Origin: Candidatus Dadabacteria bacterium | Lineage (GTDB): Bacteria > Desulfobacterota_D > UBA1144 > Nemesobacterales > Nemesobacteraceae | NCBI GenBank assembly: GCA_022822065.1 | Contig: JAJECI010000007.1 | Span: 1-64,000, forward strand | Direction of reading: 5' to 3' | Length of the DNA stretch: 64,000 nucleotides | Shown here: in pieces, positions 46,190 to 56,032 of the stretch | How positions within the stretch are numbered: the stretch's first letter is position 1 | Layout of the letters: each line of letters begins with the position of its first letter | Made by a program: the position numbers and the translations under genes | Notes under the pieces: model-generated | The model's input: the letters and a program-made list of their open reading frames with translations, nothing else | Told to the model about the DNA's origin: nothing | Databases searched by the model: none

Positions 46190-48124
46190 TTAGGAATGTT
46201 TTTCCCGGTAGACGTAGTTTCGTGCGAACAAGGAAAAAGCAAGGAGAAGCAGAACAAACTGGGGAATAGCGGTCTCGTAAGTAGGGTATATCCCGAGAGT
46301 GTCCATATAAGGAATGAAATGCGCCGTAGTCGAGGAAATAATTCCCGCCTCCTGGAGTTCAAGTATTCCCTTGCCGAGCAGTATGAAGCAGAGTAGATAA
46401 AGGAAAACGCTCGTGAAGGAGAAAAAGTACTTAAGCGGAATCCTGAGAGTAAACTTGTACATAAGAAAAGCTATTATGAACACGACCACTACTCCCGCAG
46501 CAAGTCCGTAGATCACATGTGGCATGGATGAGCTGGTCTGGTAGAAAAGCGCTTGGTAGAAGAGCATCGTCTCGAAAGCCTCCCTGTAGACGGCCAGAAA
46601 CGAAACCAGGGCAAGAGCAAGGCCGCTTCTTCGGGTAAGCGCCCCTTGGGTTTTGGAGCGGACGTATTCCTTCCATTTTTTTACGTCTGCCTTTGAGACA
46701 AGCCAGTAACTCACGTAAAAAAGAATCGCTGCTGCCAGAAGAGAAGTCGCTCCTTCTACAATCTCCCTCCTGGCCCCCGAGATATCTATTATAGTTCTTG
46801 CCGCGACCCATGTAGCCAGTCCCGCAACAAGGGCAAATACCCATCCATAGTGAACGTATCTGATCATCCTGCGGTTACCTGAATGGACCAAGGCGGCAAT
46901 AATGGCCGCGATTATAAGCAGAGCCTCAAGCGCTTCTCTCAGTATTATGGCAAAGGAATTAACGAAACTCAGGTACTTGCCGAGAGACGATCCGCCTCTT
47001 AGGATGCGTTCTGACTCGAGAAGGTCCTCCTCTATGCTCGCTTTTAGATCTCGAAGTTCGGATGAATCCCGGTCAGACATCACCAATGACCTGAAAAATC
47101 CCATCTTCTTCTCAACCTCGAGAACAAGCGGTCTTTTTTTCGATACCAAAGCAGGTTCGATTTTCTGAAATCCTCCCAGATACCCGTCAAGAGCCTCTCT
47201 GAAAGCCTCATCCTTTCTGCCGGCCTCATAAAGACCTATGGCTTCTTCAAGCTTCCTCATGGTATGGGCTATAGCTTCAGAAACCCCTCCGGCAATCCCG
47301 TCCCGCAGGTAAGCGGTTCTGAGGTAAAAAAGAACTTCCTCGTCACTGCCCCCCACCCCGGCATTAAGAAGAATCTCCGCGTTGCTTGCGAGGGCAAGGT
47401 TTTCAAGCTTTCTTACATCATGGGGAATATTCTCCGTGGAAAGCCCGGAAGCACCTCCACCTGAGGGAACATCCGGGTACCCGAGCGAGAGAACGTAAAA
47501 CGCCACATCCCACTTCTGTTCTTCGTCAAGCACCTTTTCAAACGATATCATGGCGGTGCCCTCGATCCCGAAAGTGGTGGTGTTGTAAACTTTAAAGGGG
47601 GAGAGCCCGAGATTTATGTCCGGATCCGTAAAATCCGTGGCAGGAGGATTAAGATTCTCAGACAGAGCCCCGTCTCCCCTTCCGGAGAACCCATGACAAG
47701 AGGAACAGTTCTCCGCGTAAAGAACTTTTCCGCTTTCGTAATCCGGTATATTCGCCGGGTAGGGCTTGATATCATAGGCTGCAATGATTCGCCCCTTCAG
47801 TTGACCGGCAAGACTTTCCACTTCGGAAACAGGACCTTTGGATACTATGATTGAGCGCAGGCGCACGAATTTTTCGGAAAAATCAGCTGTTCCTTCTCTC
47901 TTTTCAGCCGTTTTTTCCCACAGGTCAACCGTAGCGGAAGAAAAATCCAGCATCTCCTGATACTCAAATTCGTTTATGATCCTCCCTTCTTTTACGGCGT
48001 TTGCGTAATCTCCTCCTATGTAGTCGACAAGAGAGAGGATCCTGTCTATCTCTGCGGCATAAGAAAGCCCGGGAAAAAGAAAGAATATGAGAACTGACAA
48101 ATAGAAGAAACTTTTTTTAAGCAT
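46190..48124 (-). CDS. Cytochrome c-FTR1 fusion, iron permease
   Basis: This 644-residue protein appears to oxidise or relay iron and import it. After the signal peptide comes a c-type heme site, CSSCH (residues 140-144 from this start), in a domain of the cytochrome c type. The C-terminal half carries the FTR1 permease with two iron-binding motifs, REALE and REAFE, and about seven membrane segments. I prefer ATG 48124 (MLKKSFFYL) over ATG 48145. A good promoter lies upstream. No Fur-type palindrome was evident. Confidence 0.87.
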   Translation of the reverse strand: MLKKSFFYLSVLIFFLFPGLSYAAEIDRILSLVDYIGGDYANAVKEGRIINEFEYQEMLDFSSATVDLWEKTAEKREGTADFSEKFVRLRSIIVSKGPVSEVESLAGQLKGRIIAAYDIKPYPANIPDYESGKVLYAENCSSCHGFSGRGDGALSENLNPPATDFTDPDINLGLSPFKVYNTTTFGIEGTAMISFEKVLDEEQKWDVAFYVLSLGYPDVPSGGGASGLSTENIPHDVRKLENLALASNAEILLNAGVGGSDEEVLFYLRTAYLRDGIAGGVSEAIAHTMRKLEEAIGLYEAGRKDEAFREALDGYLGGFQKIEPALVSKKRPLVLEVEKKMGFFRSLVMSDRDSSELRDLKASIEEDLLESERILRGGSSLGKYLSFVNSFAIILREALEALLIIAAIIAALVHSGNRRMIRYVHYGWVFALVAGLATWVAARTIIDISGARREIVEGATSLLAAAILFYVSYWLVSKADVKKWKEYVRSKTQGALTRRSGLALALVSFLAVYREAFETMLFYQALFYQTSSSMPHVIYGLAAGVVVVFIIAFLMYKFTLRIPLKYFFSFTSVFLYLLCFILLGKGILELQEAGIISSTTAHFIPYMDTLGIYPTYETAIPQFVLLLLAFSLFARNYVYREKHS

Positions 48125-48166
48125 AGTCCGCGGATATCTCCCCATGTTGGGGATCAGGGAAGGTAC

Positions 48167-48195
48167 TTTTTACCATTCTAGACCTTTATTGTCAA
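48167..48195 (-). promoter_or_regulatory. Promoter of the cytochrome c-FTR1 gene
   Basis: On the minus strand, a perfect TTGACA (48190-48195), a 17-base spacer and TAAAAA (48167-48172), starting transcription near 48160. Confidence 0.55.
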
Positions 48196-48231
48196 TAATT
48201 CCCATAGTCGTCATTTTCGCCTTTATACACG

Positions 48232-48477
48232 GTGGAAATTTTTTTTGTCTTTTTCCCGGTTTTTTCACTCCTAAGGGCTCAGGTTTCTCTAGCGGCCACA
48301 GCTTCGGAGGAAAAGATAAAAAAGCTTGAGGAGCAGATAAAGATTCTAGCGGATGAGATAGAAGCCATAAAGTCCGCTTCGGTAACGGAGCCTCCGGTCT
48401 ATGAGACAGAATTCGATGTGGCCCCGGCGGCTTCAGGGGTCTACAGGGTTGACCAGAGAGTATTGTTCGGGGGATAA
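48232..48477 (+). pseudogene. Truncated porin-like gene fragment
   Basis: An 81-codon frame starts at GTG 48232. It encodes a signal-like segment (VFFPVFSLLRAQVSLAATA), a short coiled coil (EEKIKKLEEQIKILADEIEAI) and then VAPAASGVYRVDQRVLFGG. The last part resembles the N-terminal region of trimeric porins (the PAASxVYRV segment), but TAA follows where the barrel should begin. No barrel sequence is recognisable in the 130 bases after it. It looks like a decayed gene rather than a small functional protein. Confidence 0.5.
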
Positions 48478-48615
48478 AACTTAAGCTCCAAAGTTGAGCC
48501 CATCAAGTAAAAGGATCTCTCGTAAAAACTCTCCGTATCGTGGGAGCAGGAACAAAAAGGCAGAACTAAAAGCGCAAGATGGCGCATGTCTTGAGAATCG
48601 CGTAAAGCGTTTTTC

Positions 48616-48697
48616 TGCGAGAGGAGGGAGTCGAACCCTCACACCCTAAGGTACTAGATCCTAAATCTAGCGCGTCTGCCTGTTCCGCCACTCTCGC
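48616..48697 (-). tRNA. tRNA-Leu (TAG)
   Basis: An 82-base tRNA with a long variable arm, acceptor GCGAGAG/CTCTCGC and anticodon loop TTTAGGA, giving TAG. No CCA is encoded. It follows tRNA-Lys on the minus strand. Confidence 0.93.
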
Positions 48698-48766
48698 CCT
48701 TTACAGTCAAAATCGGCAAAAATCCGAATCATATTCCCGGAAAGTGCCGTTAGACGCAAAATGAAG

Positions 48767-48840
48767 TGGGCTGCGAGGGATTCGAACCCACGACCGACTG
48801 ATTAAGAGTCAGCTGCTCTACCAGACTGAGCTAGCAGCCC
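48767..48840 (-). tRNA. tRNA-Lys (CTT)
   Basis: A standard cloverleaf with acceptor GGGCTGC/GCAGCCC, D arm GCTCAGTCTGGTAGAGC and anticodon loop CTCTTAA, giving CTT. No CCA is encoded. Confidence 0.93.
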
Positions 48841-48919
48841 GCATAGAGAATAACAGAAAAGAAAACAAATAGAAACCGAAACGCCCGCCGGTCGGAACGA
48901 CTGAAAAACACCCGCTTTT

Positions 48920-48946
48920 TTGAACTCCTCTCTGACACTGTATACT
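48920..48946 (+). promoter_or_regulatory. Promoter giving a probable leaderless MscS mRNA
   Basis: TTGAAC (48920-48925), a 15-base spacer and TATACT (48941-48946). The ATG at 48953 begins seven bases after the -10 box, so the transcript would start at or next to the start codon. No ribosome-binding site is present. Confidence 0.45.
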
Positions 48947-48952
48947 TTTGGA

Positions 48953-49882
48953 ATGGTGCAAAATATAATAAACGACCTCAGGGAATACCATAACTCCTAC
49001 CACTCCCAGATAGAACATCTGCTGCTGTCCATCCTGATAGTGGTAATCATGATCATCCTCAGGAAGATCATGATCTCCATCATAACCAAGAACACGAACG
49101 ATCCCAAGACCATTTATTACTCCAAGCGGATTATCGGGTACAGCACCACTTTTCTTACCATATTAATTCTCTGCGGCATCTGGATACAGGGCTTCGGCTC
49201 CATAGGGACCTACCTGGGTATAGCCAGCGCAGGTATCGCGATAGCACTTCATGAAACCATAGCCAACATCGCCGGCTGGTTCTTCATCCTCTGGAGAAAG
49301 CCTTTCGTAATAGGGGACCGCATACAGATAGGAGAGACAAAGGGAGACGTAATAGACCTAAGGCTGTTTCAGTTCAGCATGGTCGAGGTTGGAAACTGGG
49401 TTGAAGCGGAGCAGAGCACAGGCAGGATCATACATGTTCCCAACAGCCACGTGCTGAAAGAAAGAACCGCGAACTACCACGGCGGATTCAACTACATATG
49501 GAATGAAATACACATTCTGGTGACATTTGAGAGCAACTGGAAAAAAACCCGTGAGATTCTCGAGAAGATAGCTAAAGAAAAGATCGAATCCTCGGCAAGG
49601 CAGGCTGAAATACAGCTGCGCCAGGCCGCTGAGAGATACATGATACATTTCTCGAAGCTCACCCCGGCGGTTTACATGTCGGCAAGAGACAGCGGAGTGC
49701 TGTTCTCAATCAGATACATGATAAACCCAAGGCAGAAAAGGGGCTCGGAGCAGGCCCTTTGGGAAGTGATACTGGAGGAGTTCAGAAAGCATCCCGACAT
49801 CGAGCTTGCATACCCGACGACGCGCTTCTATACCTATACCCAGGAGAATCCAAGTCCCGACAAGACAGGCCCCGCTCCCTGA
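48953..49882 (+). CDS. MscS-family small mechanosensitive channel
   Basis: The protein of about 309 residues opens under membrane tension to release solutes. It has three predicted membrane helices, the pore-lining one rich in glycine and alanine (YLGIASAGIAIALHETIANIAGW), and a beta domain containing FVIGDRIQIGETKGDVIDL and IIHVPNSHVLKE, as in the MscS family. I chose ATG 48953 over TTG 48920, which would lie inside the promoter. It is convergent with the M16 gene. Confidence 0.88.
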   Translation: MVQNIINDLREYHNSYHSQIEHLLLSILIVVIMIILRKIMISIITKNTNDPKTIYYSKRIIGYSTTFLTILILCGIWIQGFGSIGTYLGIASAGIAIALHETIANIAGWFFILWRKPFVIGDRIQIGETKGDVIDLRLFQFSMVEVGNWVEAEQSTGRIIHVPNSHVLKERTANYHGGFNYIWNEIHILVTFESNWKKTREILEKIAKEKIESSARQAEIQLRQAAERYMIHFSKLTPAVYMSARDSGVLFSIRYMINPRQKRGSEQALWEVILEEFRKHPDIELAYPTTRFYTYTQENPSPDKTGPAP

Positions 49883-49899
49883 GCCTGGGTGAAGCGGAC

Positions 49900-52572
49900 C
49901 TAAGGCAGCTTGTCCGGGGAGAAGCTTTCTTCGGGCTTCAGGATGGCGACGGCGGCCGCTTCGGGATTTATGTATTTCCCGGCTACCCTCGCCACGTCAT
50001 CCGCCGTAACGGCAAGGATTTTTTCCGGGAATTTCCTGTATTCGTAAGCACCTATCCCGTAAAGCTCGTCAAACCCTACTGTGGCCGCCTGGGCGGAGTT
50101 TCTCTGAAGCCCTATCTCGAAGCTGCCGACTATGTAGTTCTTCGCCCTCTCAAGTTCCTGCTCCTCCACGCCTTTCAAAACGAGTCGCAACTGTTCCCTT
50201 ATCGCTTCGAGCGCCTCTTTTTCCTTCTGCGGCGCGGTTCCTATATAGACGCCGAAATAGCCGCCTTCCATCCCCGGAACATAGAACGAGGTAACGGCGT
50301 AGGCGAGGCTTTTCTTGTCCCGAAGCTCAATGAAAAGTCTCCCTCCCTGTCCGGAAAGCACAGTATTCAGCACCTCGAACGCGTAGCGATCCCGGCTTTT
50401 AAAACCCGGGGCGTGGTAGCCCGCGATAATGTGGGTCTGGGCCTTCTCCTTCTCAAACTCGATGTTTTCCCTCGCCGCGGAAAGCGCGGACTCGCGAGGC
50501 AGGCGGACATTCTCGAAACCGCTTTTTTTCATGCCGCCGAACAGCTTTTCAAGAACGCCAAGGGTTTTCTCCGCATCAATGTCGCCCGCAACGGAGATGA
50601 CCATGTTCTCGGGCCTTATGACTTTTTTGTAAAACTTCCTGACATCGGCCGAGGCAAAACCGTTTACGGTTTCCTCGGTTCCCAGAACGTTGAACCTGTA
50701 GGGATGCTTCAGAAAAAGGGTCTCGAGAAAATTCCTGACCGTCTCTCCCGTGAGGTTGTCCTTCTGCTTTTCCAGAGCGGCAAGGATCTCTCTTCTCTCC
50801 CTCTCCATTTCCTCATCGGAAAAAGAAGGATTAAGGATCACGTCCGAGAAGATATTCATTGCCCCTTCAAAGTTCTCGCTTAAGGCCGAGAGAGTCACCC
50901 CGACACTGTTTTTCCCCGAAAAGCCGTCAACCGTTCCCCCAAGCCCCTCTATCTGAGTGGCTATGTCCTCCGCGGAGCGGCTCGAGGTGCCGCGGGTGAA
51001 CATCCCGGACATGAAATTCGAAATTCCGTTTGTGTTTTCGTTCTCATACCTGAGGCCCCCCAGAAACGCCGCGTGAACGGAGAAAAGCGGAACGGCCGGA
51101 TTGCGTTTCAAAAGAACCCTGATTCCGTTTGAAAGCTCGTATTTCTTAAATTCCGCCTGCGTTGGGGAAGCTTTTTTCTTTTCTTTTTTCTGGGTCCCTC
51201 CGGGAAAAACAAGGGCTTTTCTGAAGTCCTGCTCAACCCCATCGGTTTCGTCTTTCGGAAGCAGCACTCCCGCGGTGAGATTTCTCTGGGTCAGGTATTT
51301 TCTGGCCACGCGCAATATGTCTTCCGGGGTAACGTTCCTCATCCTCTCAAGGTAGAGGCGTTCGTAGCCGTGATCTCCCGTTTCAATCTCGAAGTAACCG
51401 AGCTTTCTCGCCTGTCCCTGCATGGTCTCCTTGGCGCGGATGAAGTCCCTTTCTATGTTAGTCTTGGCACGGGCAAGCTCCTCGACCCCGACGGGTTCGT
51501 TCTTTATAAGCTCTATCTCCGCCACTATCTCCTTTGAGGCTTTTCGGACTTTACCAGGATCAAGAACTCCGCCCACCAGGAAAAGACCGCTTTCCTTGAG
51601 GCTGTAAGCGTAGGCGTATATATCGTTTACGGTGGCGTTCTGCTCCTTTAGCTTTCTGTAGAGTCTTGAACTTTCCCCTGTACCGAGTATGCCGCTTATA
51701 ACGTCAAGAACCGGTGTGTCGGCGTGGCTCGCCGAGGGGGTGTGAAAGGCGAAACTGAAGTAGCCCGTGTTTACGTCGCGGCCGATAACGAAGGTTCTTG
51801 TGCGTTTCTGCTCGGGCTCCGGGGAAAGTTCGCACTCAGGAGTTTTTCTTTTCTTTATTTTTCCGAAAGTCCGGGCCACCGCGTCCTTTATTCCCTCAGG
51901 ATCAAAATCTCCGACCACGACCAGAATCATGTTGTCCGGGGAATACCACTTTCTGTAGAAATTCAGTATTCCGTCTCTGGTGAAGCTCCCAACGCTCTGC
52001 TTGGTCCCTATTATGGGCCTTCCGTAGGAGTGAATGCTGTAGGCCGTGGAAAAAAGCTTCTGGCTGAGCACCCTTGAGGGGGAGTCCTCTCCCCTTCTTA
52101 TCTCTTCTTGGACAACCTCAAGCTCCTTCTCAAGCTCCGCGGGGTCAAAAGTCGAGTTCTCCATGACGTCTGAGAGCACGTCAAGCGCCATGGGCAGAAA
52201 GCGCCGTGCGCTTACGATGTAGTAAACCGTCTCGTCAAAGGAGGTAAACGCGTTTATGTCTCCGCCCCCCGCCTCAACCATCCCGGCTATCTCGCCGACC
52301 TGCCTTCTTTGCGTCCCCTTGAAGAGCATGTGTTCGTGCACGTGCGCGAGGCCATACTCGCCCTCCACCTCGCACGCGCTTCCGGTCTTCACCCACACGT
52401 TAACGGCGACAACCGGAGAAGAGTCGTTTCTCTCAAGAAGCACGGTCATGCCATTAGAAAGACTGTATTTCGTGACCCCTTCGACACCCCCAAATGTCTG
52501 CGCGTTTAAACTCATAAGACTTGCTCCCGCAATCAGAATGAACAAAAAAAGTAATTTGAAAGCCCCTTTCAT
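49900..52572 (-). CDS. M16 family zinc peptidase, two-domain
   Basis: An 890-residue secreted metalloprotease. The signal peptide ends near NAQ-TFGG. The first M16 domain has the inverted zinc motif HVHEH (His77, Glu80, His81) and a downstream Glu. The second domain has FMSGMFTRG where the motif would be, so it is non-catalytic, the usual arrangement in single-chain M16B proteins. Likely periplasmic, with peptide or signal-peptide debris as possible substrate. It is upstream of no other gene and downstream of pssA. Confidence 0.9.
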   Translation of the reverse strand: MKGAFKLLFLFILIAGASLMSLNAQTFGGVEGVTKYSLSNGMTVLLERNDSSPVVAVNVWVKTGSACEVEGEYGLAHVHEHMLFKGTQRRQVGEIAGMVEAGGGDINAFTSFDETVYYIVSARRFLPMALDVLSDVMENSTFDPAELEKELEVVQEEIRRGEDSPSRVLSQKLFSTAYSIHSYGRPIIGTKQSVGSFTRDGILNFYRKWYSPDNMILVVVGDFDPEGIKDAVARTFGKIKKRKTPECELSPEPEQKRTRTFVIGRDVNTGYFSFAFHTPSASHADTPVLDVISGILGTGESSRLYRKLKEQNATVNDIYAYAYSLKESGLFLVGGVLDPGKVRKASKEIVAEIELIKNEPVGVEELARAKTNIERDFIRAKETMQGQARKLGYFEIETGDHGYERLYLERMRNVTPEDILRVARKYLTQRNLTAGVLLPKDETDGVEQDFRKALVFPGGTQKKEKKKASPTQAEFKKYELSNGIRVLLKRNPAVPLFSVHAAFLGGLRYENENTNGISNFMSGMFTRGTSSRSAEDIATQIEGLGGTVDGFSGKNSVGVTLSALSENFEGAMNIFSDVILNPSFSDEEMERERREILAALEKQKDNLTGETVRNFLETLFLKHPYRFNVLGTEETVNGFASADVRKFYKKVIRPENMVISVAGDIDAEKTLGVLEKLFGGMKKSGFENVRLPRESALSAARENIEFEKEKAQTHIIAGYHAPGFKSRDRYAFEVLNTVLSGQGGRLFIELRDKKSLAYAVTSFYVPGMEGGYFGVYIGTAPQKEKEALEAIREQLRLVLKGVEEQELERAKNYIVGSFEIGLQRNSAQAATVGFDELYGIGAYEYRKFPEKILAVTADDVARVAGKYINPEAAAVAILKPEESFSPDKLP

Positions 52573-52599
52573 CGACTCCAGCCTCCAGAGGAAAAACCC

Positions 52600-53433
52600 C
52601 TAGGATTCGTCGCCAGCCAAGGCTTCTGACTCTTTTTCCCGCGATGTCGCCTTCGCGGCCAGCTTCCAGGCACAACGTCCGAGCTCGAGGATGAAATAGC
52701 AGTAAGTTATAACAACTGCTACCACTCCGGGATTGGTAATAAGTGCGGCAATTATGATGGAGCCCGCGACAAGAGTGCTGAAAGGTCCGAATCTGGCGAT
52801 GCGCGGGAACTTCCTGTATGGAACCTCGCTAACCATAACAAGTCCCACAATAGGAATGAAAAAAAGATAAAAAGATTTCATAAGAGGCGTAGTGATGATC
52901 TGGAACTCGGAGAGAATAAGTATCGGAGAGAGAATAAGTCCCGCGGCCATAGGACTCGGAAGACCCGTGAACACGCGCTTTTCCTTGGTCGTAAACTGCA
53001 CGTTGAAACGCGCAAGCCTAAGCGCTGCGCAGACCACGTAGAAAAGCATCGCCATCAGTCCCGGATTTCCGTATTCCGAAAGCCCCCAAGCGTAAAGAAG
53101 CACTGCCGGGGCAACCCCGAACGATACAAGATCGCAGAGTGAATCATAGGACGCGCCGAAGCGGCTTTCCGAGTTAAGAGCTCTTGCTATTCTGCCGTCA
53201 AGCATGTCGACAAGCACTGCCATGCCGATAAATGCAGCTGCCCACCAGAAGCGATTGAAAAGCCACTGCTCAGAAACTGCGGCTGAGGTATGATCCCCGT
53301 GAATGGAGATCGAAGTCACTATGGACGCAAGCCCGAGCGTAAGGCCCACAGTCGTGAGCATATTCGGCAGCAGGGGAATAAGCCTCCCCGGACGGGGGGA
53401 TCTTCTCCTTCTTTTTTTTCTCAAGTTAGCCAC
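52600..53433 (-). CDS. pssA: CDP-diacylglycerol-serine O-phosphatidyltransferase
   Basis: PssA makes phosphatidylserine at the inner membrane. The 277 residues contain the CDP-alcohol phosphotransferase signature starting DGRIARAL and ending YDSLCD, with the expected G and three Asp, and about eight hydrophobic segments. It overlaps psd by 13 bases, so synthesis and decarboxylation are coupled. It belongs to the type II family with a basic N-terminus. Confidence 0.94.
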   Translation of the reverse strand: MANLRKKRRRRSPRPGRLIPLLPNMLTTVGLTLGLASIVTSISIHGDHTSAAVSEQWLFNRFWWAAAFIGMAVLVDMLDGRIARALNSESRFGASYDSLCDLVSFGVAPAVLLYAWGLSEYGNPGLMAMLFYVVCAALRLARFNVQFTTKEKRVFTGLPSPMAAGLILSPILILSEFQIITTPLMKSFYLFFIPIVGLVMVSEVPYRKFPRIARFGPFSTLVAGSIIIAALITNPGVVAVVITYCYFILELGRCAWKLAAKATSREKESEALAGDES

Positions 53434-54071
53434 GCTATAACCGTCCTTCCGGCCACGACTTTCTGCCCTACCTCGACACCCACCTTAACATCCTCGGGCA
53501 GGTAAACATCCACCCTTGAACCAAACTTTATAATCCCGAATTTTTCCCCGATTTCCAATACGTCGCCGAATTTCGCACGCGATACGATTCTTCTCGCGAG
53601 AAAACCAGCCACCTGAACTATAACCACTTGGACTCCGCCCTCGCACTCAATCAGGGTGGCGAGCCGCTCGTTGGCCTCGGACGAATCACCCCTGAAAGCC
53701 ATTTTGAATTCCCCGGGGTAATAAGTGGTTCCGGCGACCTTGCCCGAAACGGGAAATCTGTTTATATGGCAGTCGAAGATGGAGAGGAAAATGCTTATTC
53801 TTCGGGTGTTCCGCTTAAGATAGTCGTCTTCAAAGGTCTCTGAGATATCTATTACTTTTCCGTCCGCGGGACAGATCACGGAACCGGGCTCAAGCGGAGG
53901 AAGCTCCCTTTCAGGGTCTCTGAAAAAAAAGACGGAAAAAGCGGTAAGCAGGAGAACCACTAAGAATAGAGAGAAAGAACCCAAAAGCGCGAGGAGAATA
54001 CAAAGCGCGGCTGAAACATAAATTATACTTAGCCCCTCGCTTGCGACCCTCACAAATCGGAAATCCATCAA
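53421..54071 (-). CDS. psd: Phosphatidylserine decarboxylase proenzyme
   Basis: Psd makes phosphatidylethanolamine and self-cleaves to form a pyruvoyl group. The 216-residue form is the short type, with the cleavage-site region [13 protein letters not shown] (Gly-Ser) and an upstream ICPADGKVI. The N-terminal hydrophobic region anchors it to the membrane. The ilvC-psd-pssA order is seen in other bacteria. Confidence 0.93.
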   Translation of the reverse strand: MMDFRFVRVASEGLSIIYVSAALCILLALLGSFSLFLVVLLLTAFSVFFFRDPERELPPLEPGSVICPADGKVIDISETFEDDYLKRNTRRISIFLSIFDCHINRFPVSGKVAGTTYYPGEFKMAFRGDSSEANERLATLIECEGGVQVVIVQVAGFLARRIVSRAKFGDVLEIGEKFGIIKFGSRVDVYLPEDVKVGVEVGQKVVAGRTVIAWLT

Positions 54072-55084
54072 TTCTTGTCTTTATCGACCAGTTTCTTCTG
54101 GAAAAGCGAGCTCATCATTCCCCTAAGCTCGGCGCCGACTTTTTCGATCGGATGTTCCTCACCCTGCCTGAGAAGCGCGTTATAGGAGGGCCTTCCGGCC
54201 TGATTCTCAAGTATCCATTCCGAGGCGAACTGTCCGGACTGGATCTCCCCTATTATCTTTTTCATCTCCTGTTTTACGGAGTCGTTTATAAGCCTTGGGC
54301 CCCTGGTTATATCTCCGTATTTGGCCGTATCGCTCACCGAGTAACGCATGTTGGCTATTCCGCCCTCGTATATGAGGTCAACTATAAGCTTGACTTCGTG
54401 GCAGCATTCGAAATAGGCCATCTCGGGCGGATAACCGGCCTCAACAAGCGTTTCATACCCGGCCAGGATAAGGGCCGTGAGTCCTCCGCAGAGAACTGAC
54501 TGCTCCCCGAAAAGATCTGTTTCCGTCTCGTCCTTGAAAGTCGTCTCTATAACTCCCGCCCTTGAACATCCGATGGCTCTGGCGTAAGCAAGAGCAAGGT
54601 TCTTGGCGTTGCCTGTTGGGTCCTGGTGAACGGCCACGAGTCCCGGCACACCGGCACCTCCGACGTACTGGTCCCTTACCGTGTGCCCTGGAGCCTTAGG
54701 AGCAACCATGAACACGTCCACGCCCGCGGACGGCCTGATCTGTCCGTAGTGAATGTTAAAACCGTGACTGAACATAAGCGCATTTCCGGCAACCAGGTTC
54801 TTTTCGACATGCTCATGGTATATCGCTGGCTGATAAGTGTCCGGAGCCAGCATAACCACTATGTCCGCGGATTTTGAAGCGGCGGAAACCGACTTCACGT
54901 TAAAGCCAGCTTCCTTGGCCTTTTTCCAGTTGGCGCTGTCCTTAATATCCGCGACCGTGACCGAGATTCCGCTGTCTCTTAGGTTCTGGGCATGAGCGTG
55001 GCCCTGGCTTCCGTAGCCTATGATCGCAATCTTCTTTTTCTTAAGCTTAGACGGGTCAATATCCTCATCGTAGTAAACTTTCAC
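54068..55084 (-). CDS. ilvC: Ketol-acid reductoisomerase
   Basis: IlvC performs the second step of branched-chain amino acid synthesis. The 338-residue class I enzyme has the cofactor loop [20 protein letters not shown], then [14 protein letters not shown], the metal-binding [12 protein letters not shown] and [17 protein letters not shown]. Its stop overlaps the psd start in an ATGA. It is preceded 15 bases away by ilvN. Confidence 0.97.
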   Translation of the reverse strand: MKVYYDEDIDPSKLKKKKIAIIGYGSQGHAHAQNLRDSGISVTVADIKDSANWKKAKEAGFNVKSVSAASKSADIVVMLAPDTYQPAIYHEHVEKNLVAGNALMFSHGFNIHYGQIRPSAGVDVFMVAPKAPGHTVRDQYVGGAGVPGLVAVHQDPTGNAKNLALAYARAIGCSRAGVIETTFKDETETDLFGEQSVLCGGLTALILAGYETLVEAGYPPEMAYFECCHEVKLIVDLIYEGGIANMRYSVSDTAKYGDITRGPRLINDSVKQEMKKIIGEIQSGQFASEWILENQAGRPSYNALLRQGEEHPIEKVGAELRGMMSSLFQKKLVDKDKN

Positions 55085-55099
55085 CGGTTATATCCTCCT

Positions 55100-55594
55100 T
55101 TACTTGCTCTTCTTGCTCGCCCGGGACATGGCGACGGTTCCCGTTCTCGCGATTTCCTTTATCCCGAAAGGTCTTTGAAGTTCAACAAACGCCTGAATCT
55201 TCTGCTCATCCCCTGTGACCTCGAACGTGTAGGATCTCGGGGACACGTCGACGACCTTGGCTCGGAATATGTCGGCGATCCGCAGAATTTCCGGCTTGGA
55301 ATCGGCCTTCGCGTCGACCTTGATGAGAACCATCTCTCTCTCCACGCGGTCAAGTTCGGTCATGTCGACAACCTTGATCACGTTGACCATGTTGTTGAAC
55401 CTTTTGATTATCTGCTGGATTATGGCCTCGTCGCCGGTTGTGACCAGAGTTATTCTGGACGTCCCCGGTTCCTGGGTTTCCGCGACGTTAAGACTCTCAA
55501 TGTTAAAATCCCTCGCGCTGAAAAGCCCGGCGATTCTTGAGAGTACTCCGGCTTCATTGTCTACCGTTATGGATATGGTGTGCCTTGGTTTCAT
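55100..55594 (-). CDS. ilvN: Acetolactate synthase small (regulatory) subunit
   Basis: The regulatory subunit gives valine feedback control of acetolactate synthase. At 164 residues it has an N-terminal ACT domain (HTISITVDNEAGVLSRIAGL) followed by the C-terminal ALS-small domain. The catalytic subunit ilvB is not adjacent; the upstream gene is a glutaredoxin. Confidence 0.95.
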   Translation of the reverse strand: MKPRHTISITVDNEAGVLSRIAGLFSARDFNIESLNVAETQEPGTSRITLVTTGDEAIIQQIIKRFNNMVNVIKVVDMTELDRVEREMVLIKVDAKADSKPEILRIADIFRAKVVDVSPRSYTFEVTGDEQKIQAFVELQRPFGIKEIARTGTVAMSRASKKSK

Positions 55595-55700
55595 GGAACC
55601 TCCAAACTATGGTGAAAAAATTATCAGGGAACCGAATTATACCGAATCCCCGAAAAATGTTAATACCCCCGACCGCAGAATCAGCCGTCGCCCAAGCCTC

Positions 55701-56021
55701 TCAGTTCTCCGCAGTTTCCTTAAGAATTTCCCCGAGTTCCCCGTTTACGTGCATGTCGGTGCATATATCGCATCCGCCTATGAAATTGCCGTTAACGTAG
55801 AGCTGCGGAAGCGTCGGCCACTGCGAGTAGTCCTTTATTCCCTGGCGGATCTCCGGGTCCGAAAGAACATCGACGGTCTCGTAATCCACCCTGTAGAAGT
55901 TAAGGATGTTAACCACCTGTGCTGAAAAACCGCACTGCGGCGCCTCCTTCGATCCCTTCATGTAGAGGATAATAGGATTCTCTTCGATCTGACGCCCTAT
56001 TTTTTTCTGTATATCCGACAT
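55701..56021 (-). CDS. grxD: Monothiol glutaredoxin, Grx4 type
   Basis: Monothiol glutaredoxins carry [2Fe-2S] clusters. The 106 residues contain the active-site motif CGFS (Cys30), WPTLPQLYVNG and GGCDI, all typical of the Grx4 class. bolA follows upstream within 12 bases, the well-known Fe-S partner pair. Confidence 0.96.
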   Translation of the reverse strand: MSDIQKKIGRQIEENPIILYMKGSKEAPQCGFSAQVVNILNFYRVDYETVDVLSDPEIRQGIKDYSQWPTLPQLYVNGNFIGGCDICTDMHVNGELGEILKETAEN

Positions 56022-56032
56022 TGCCCCGCTCC

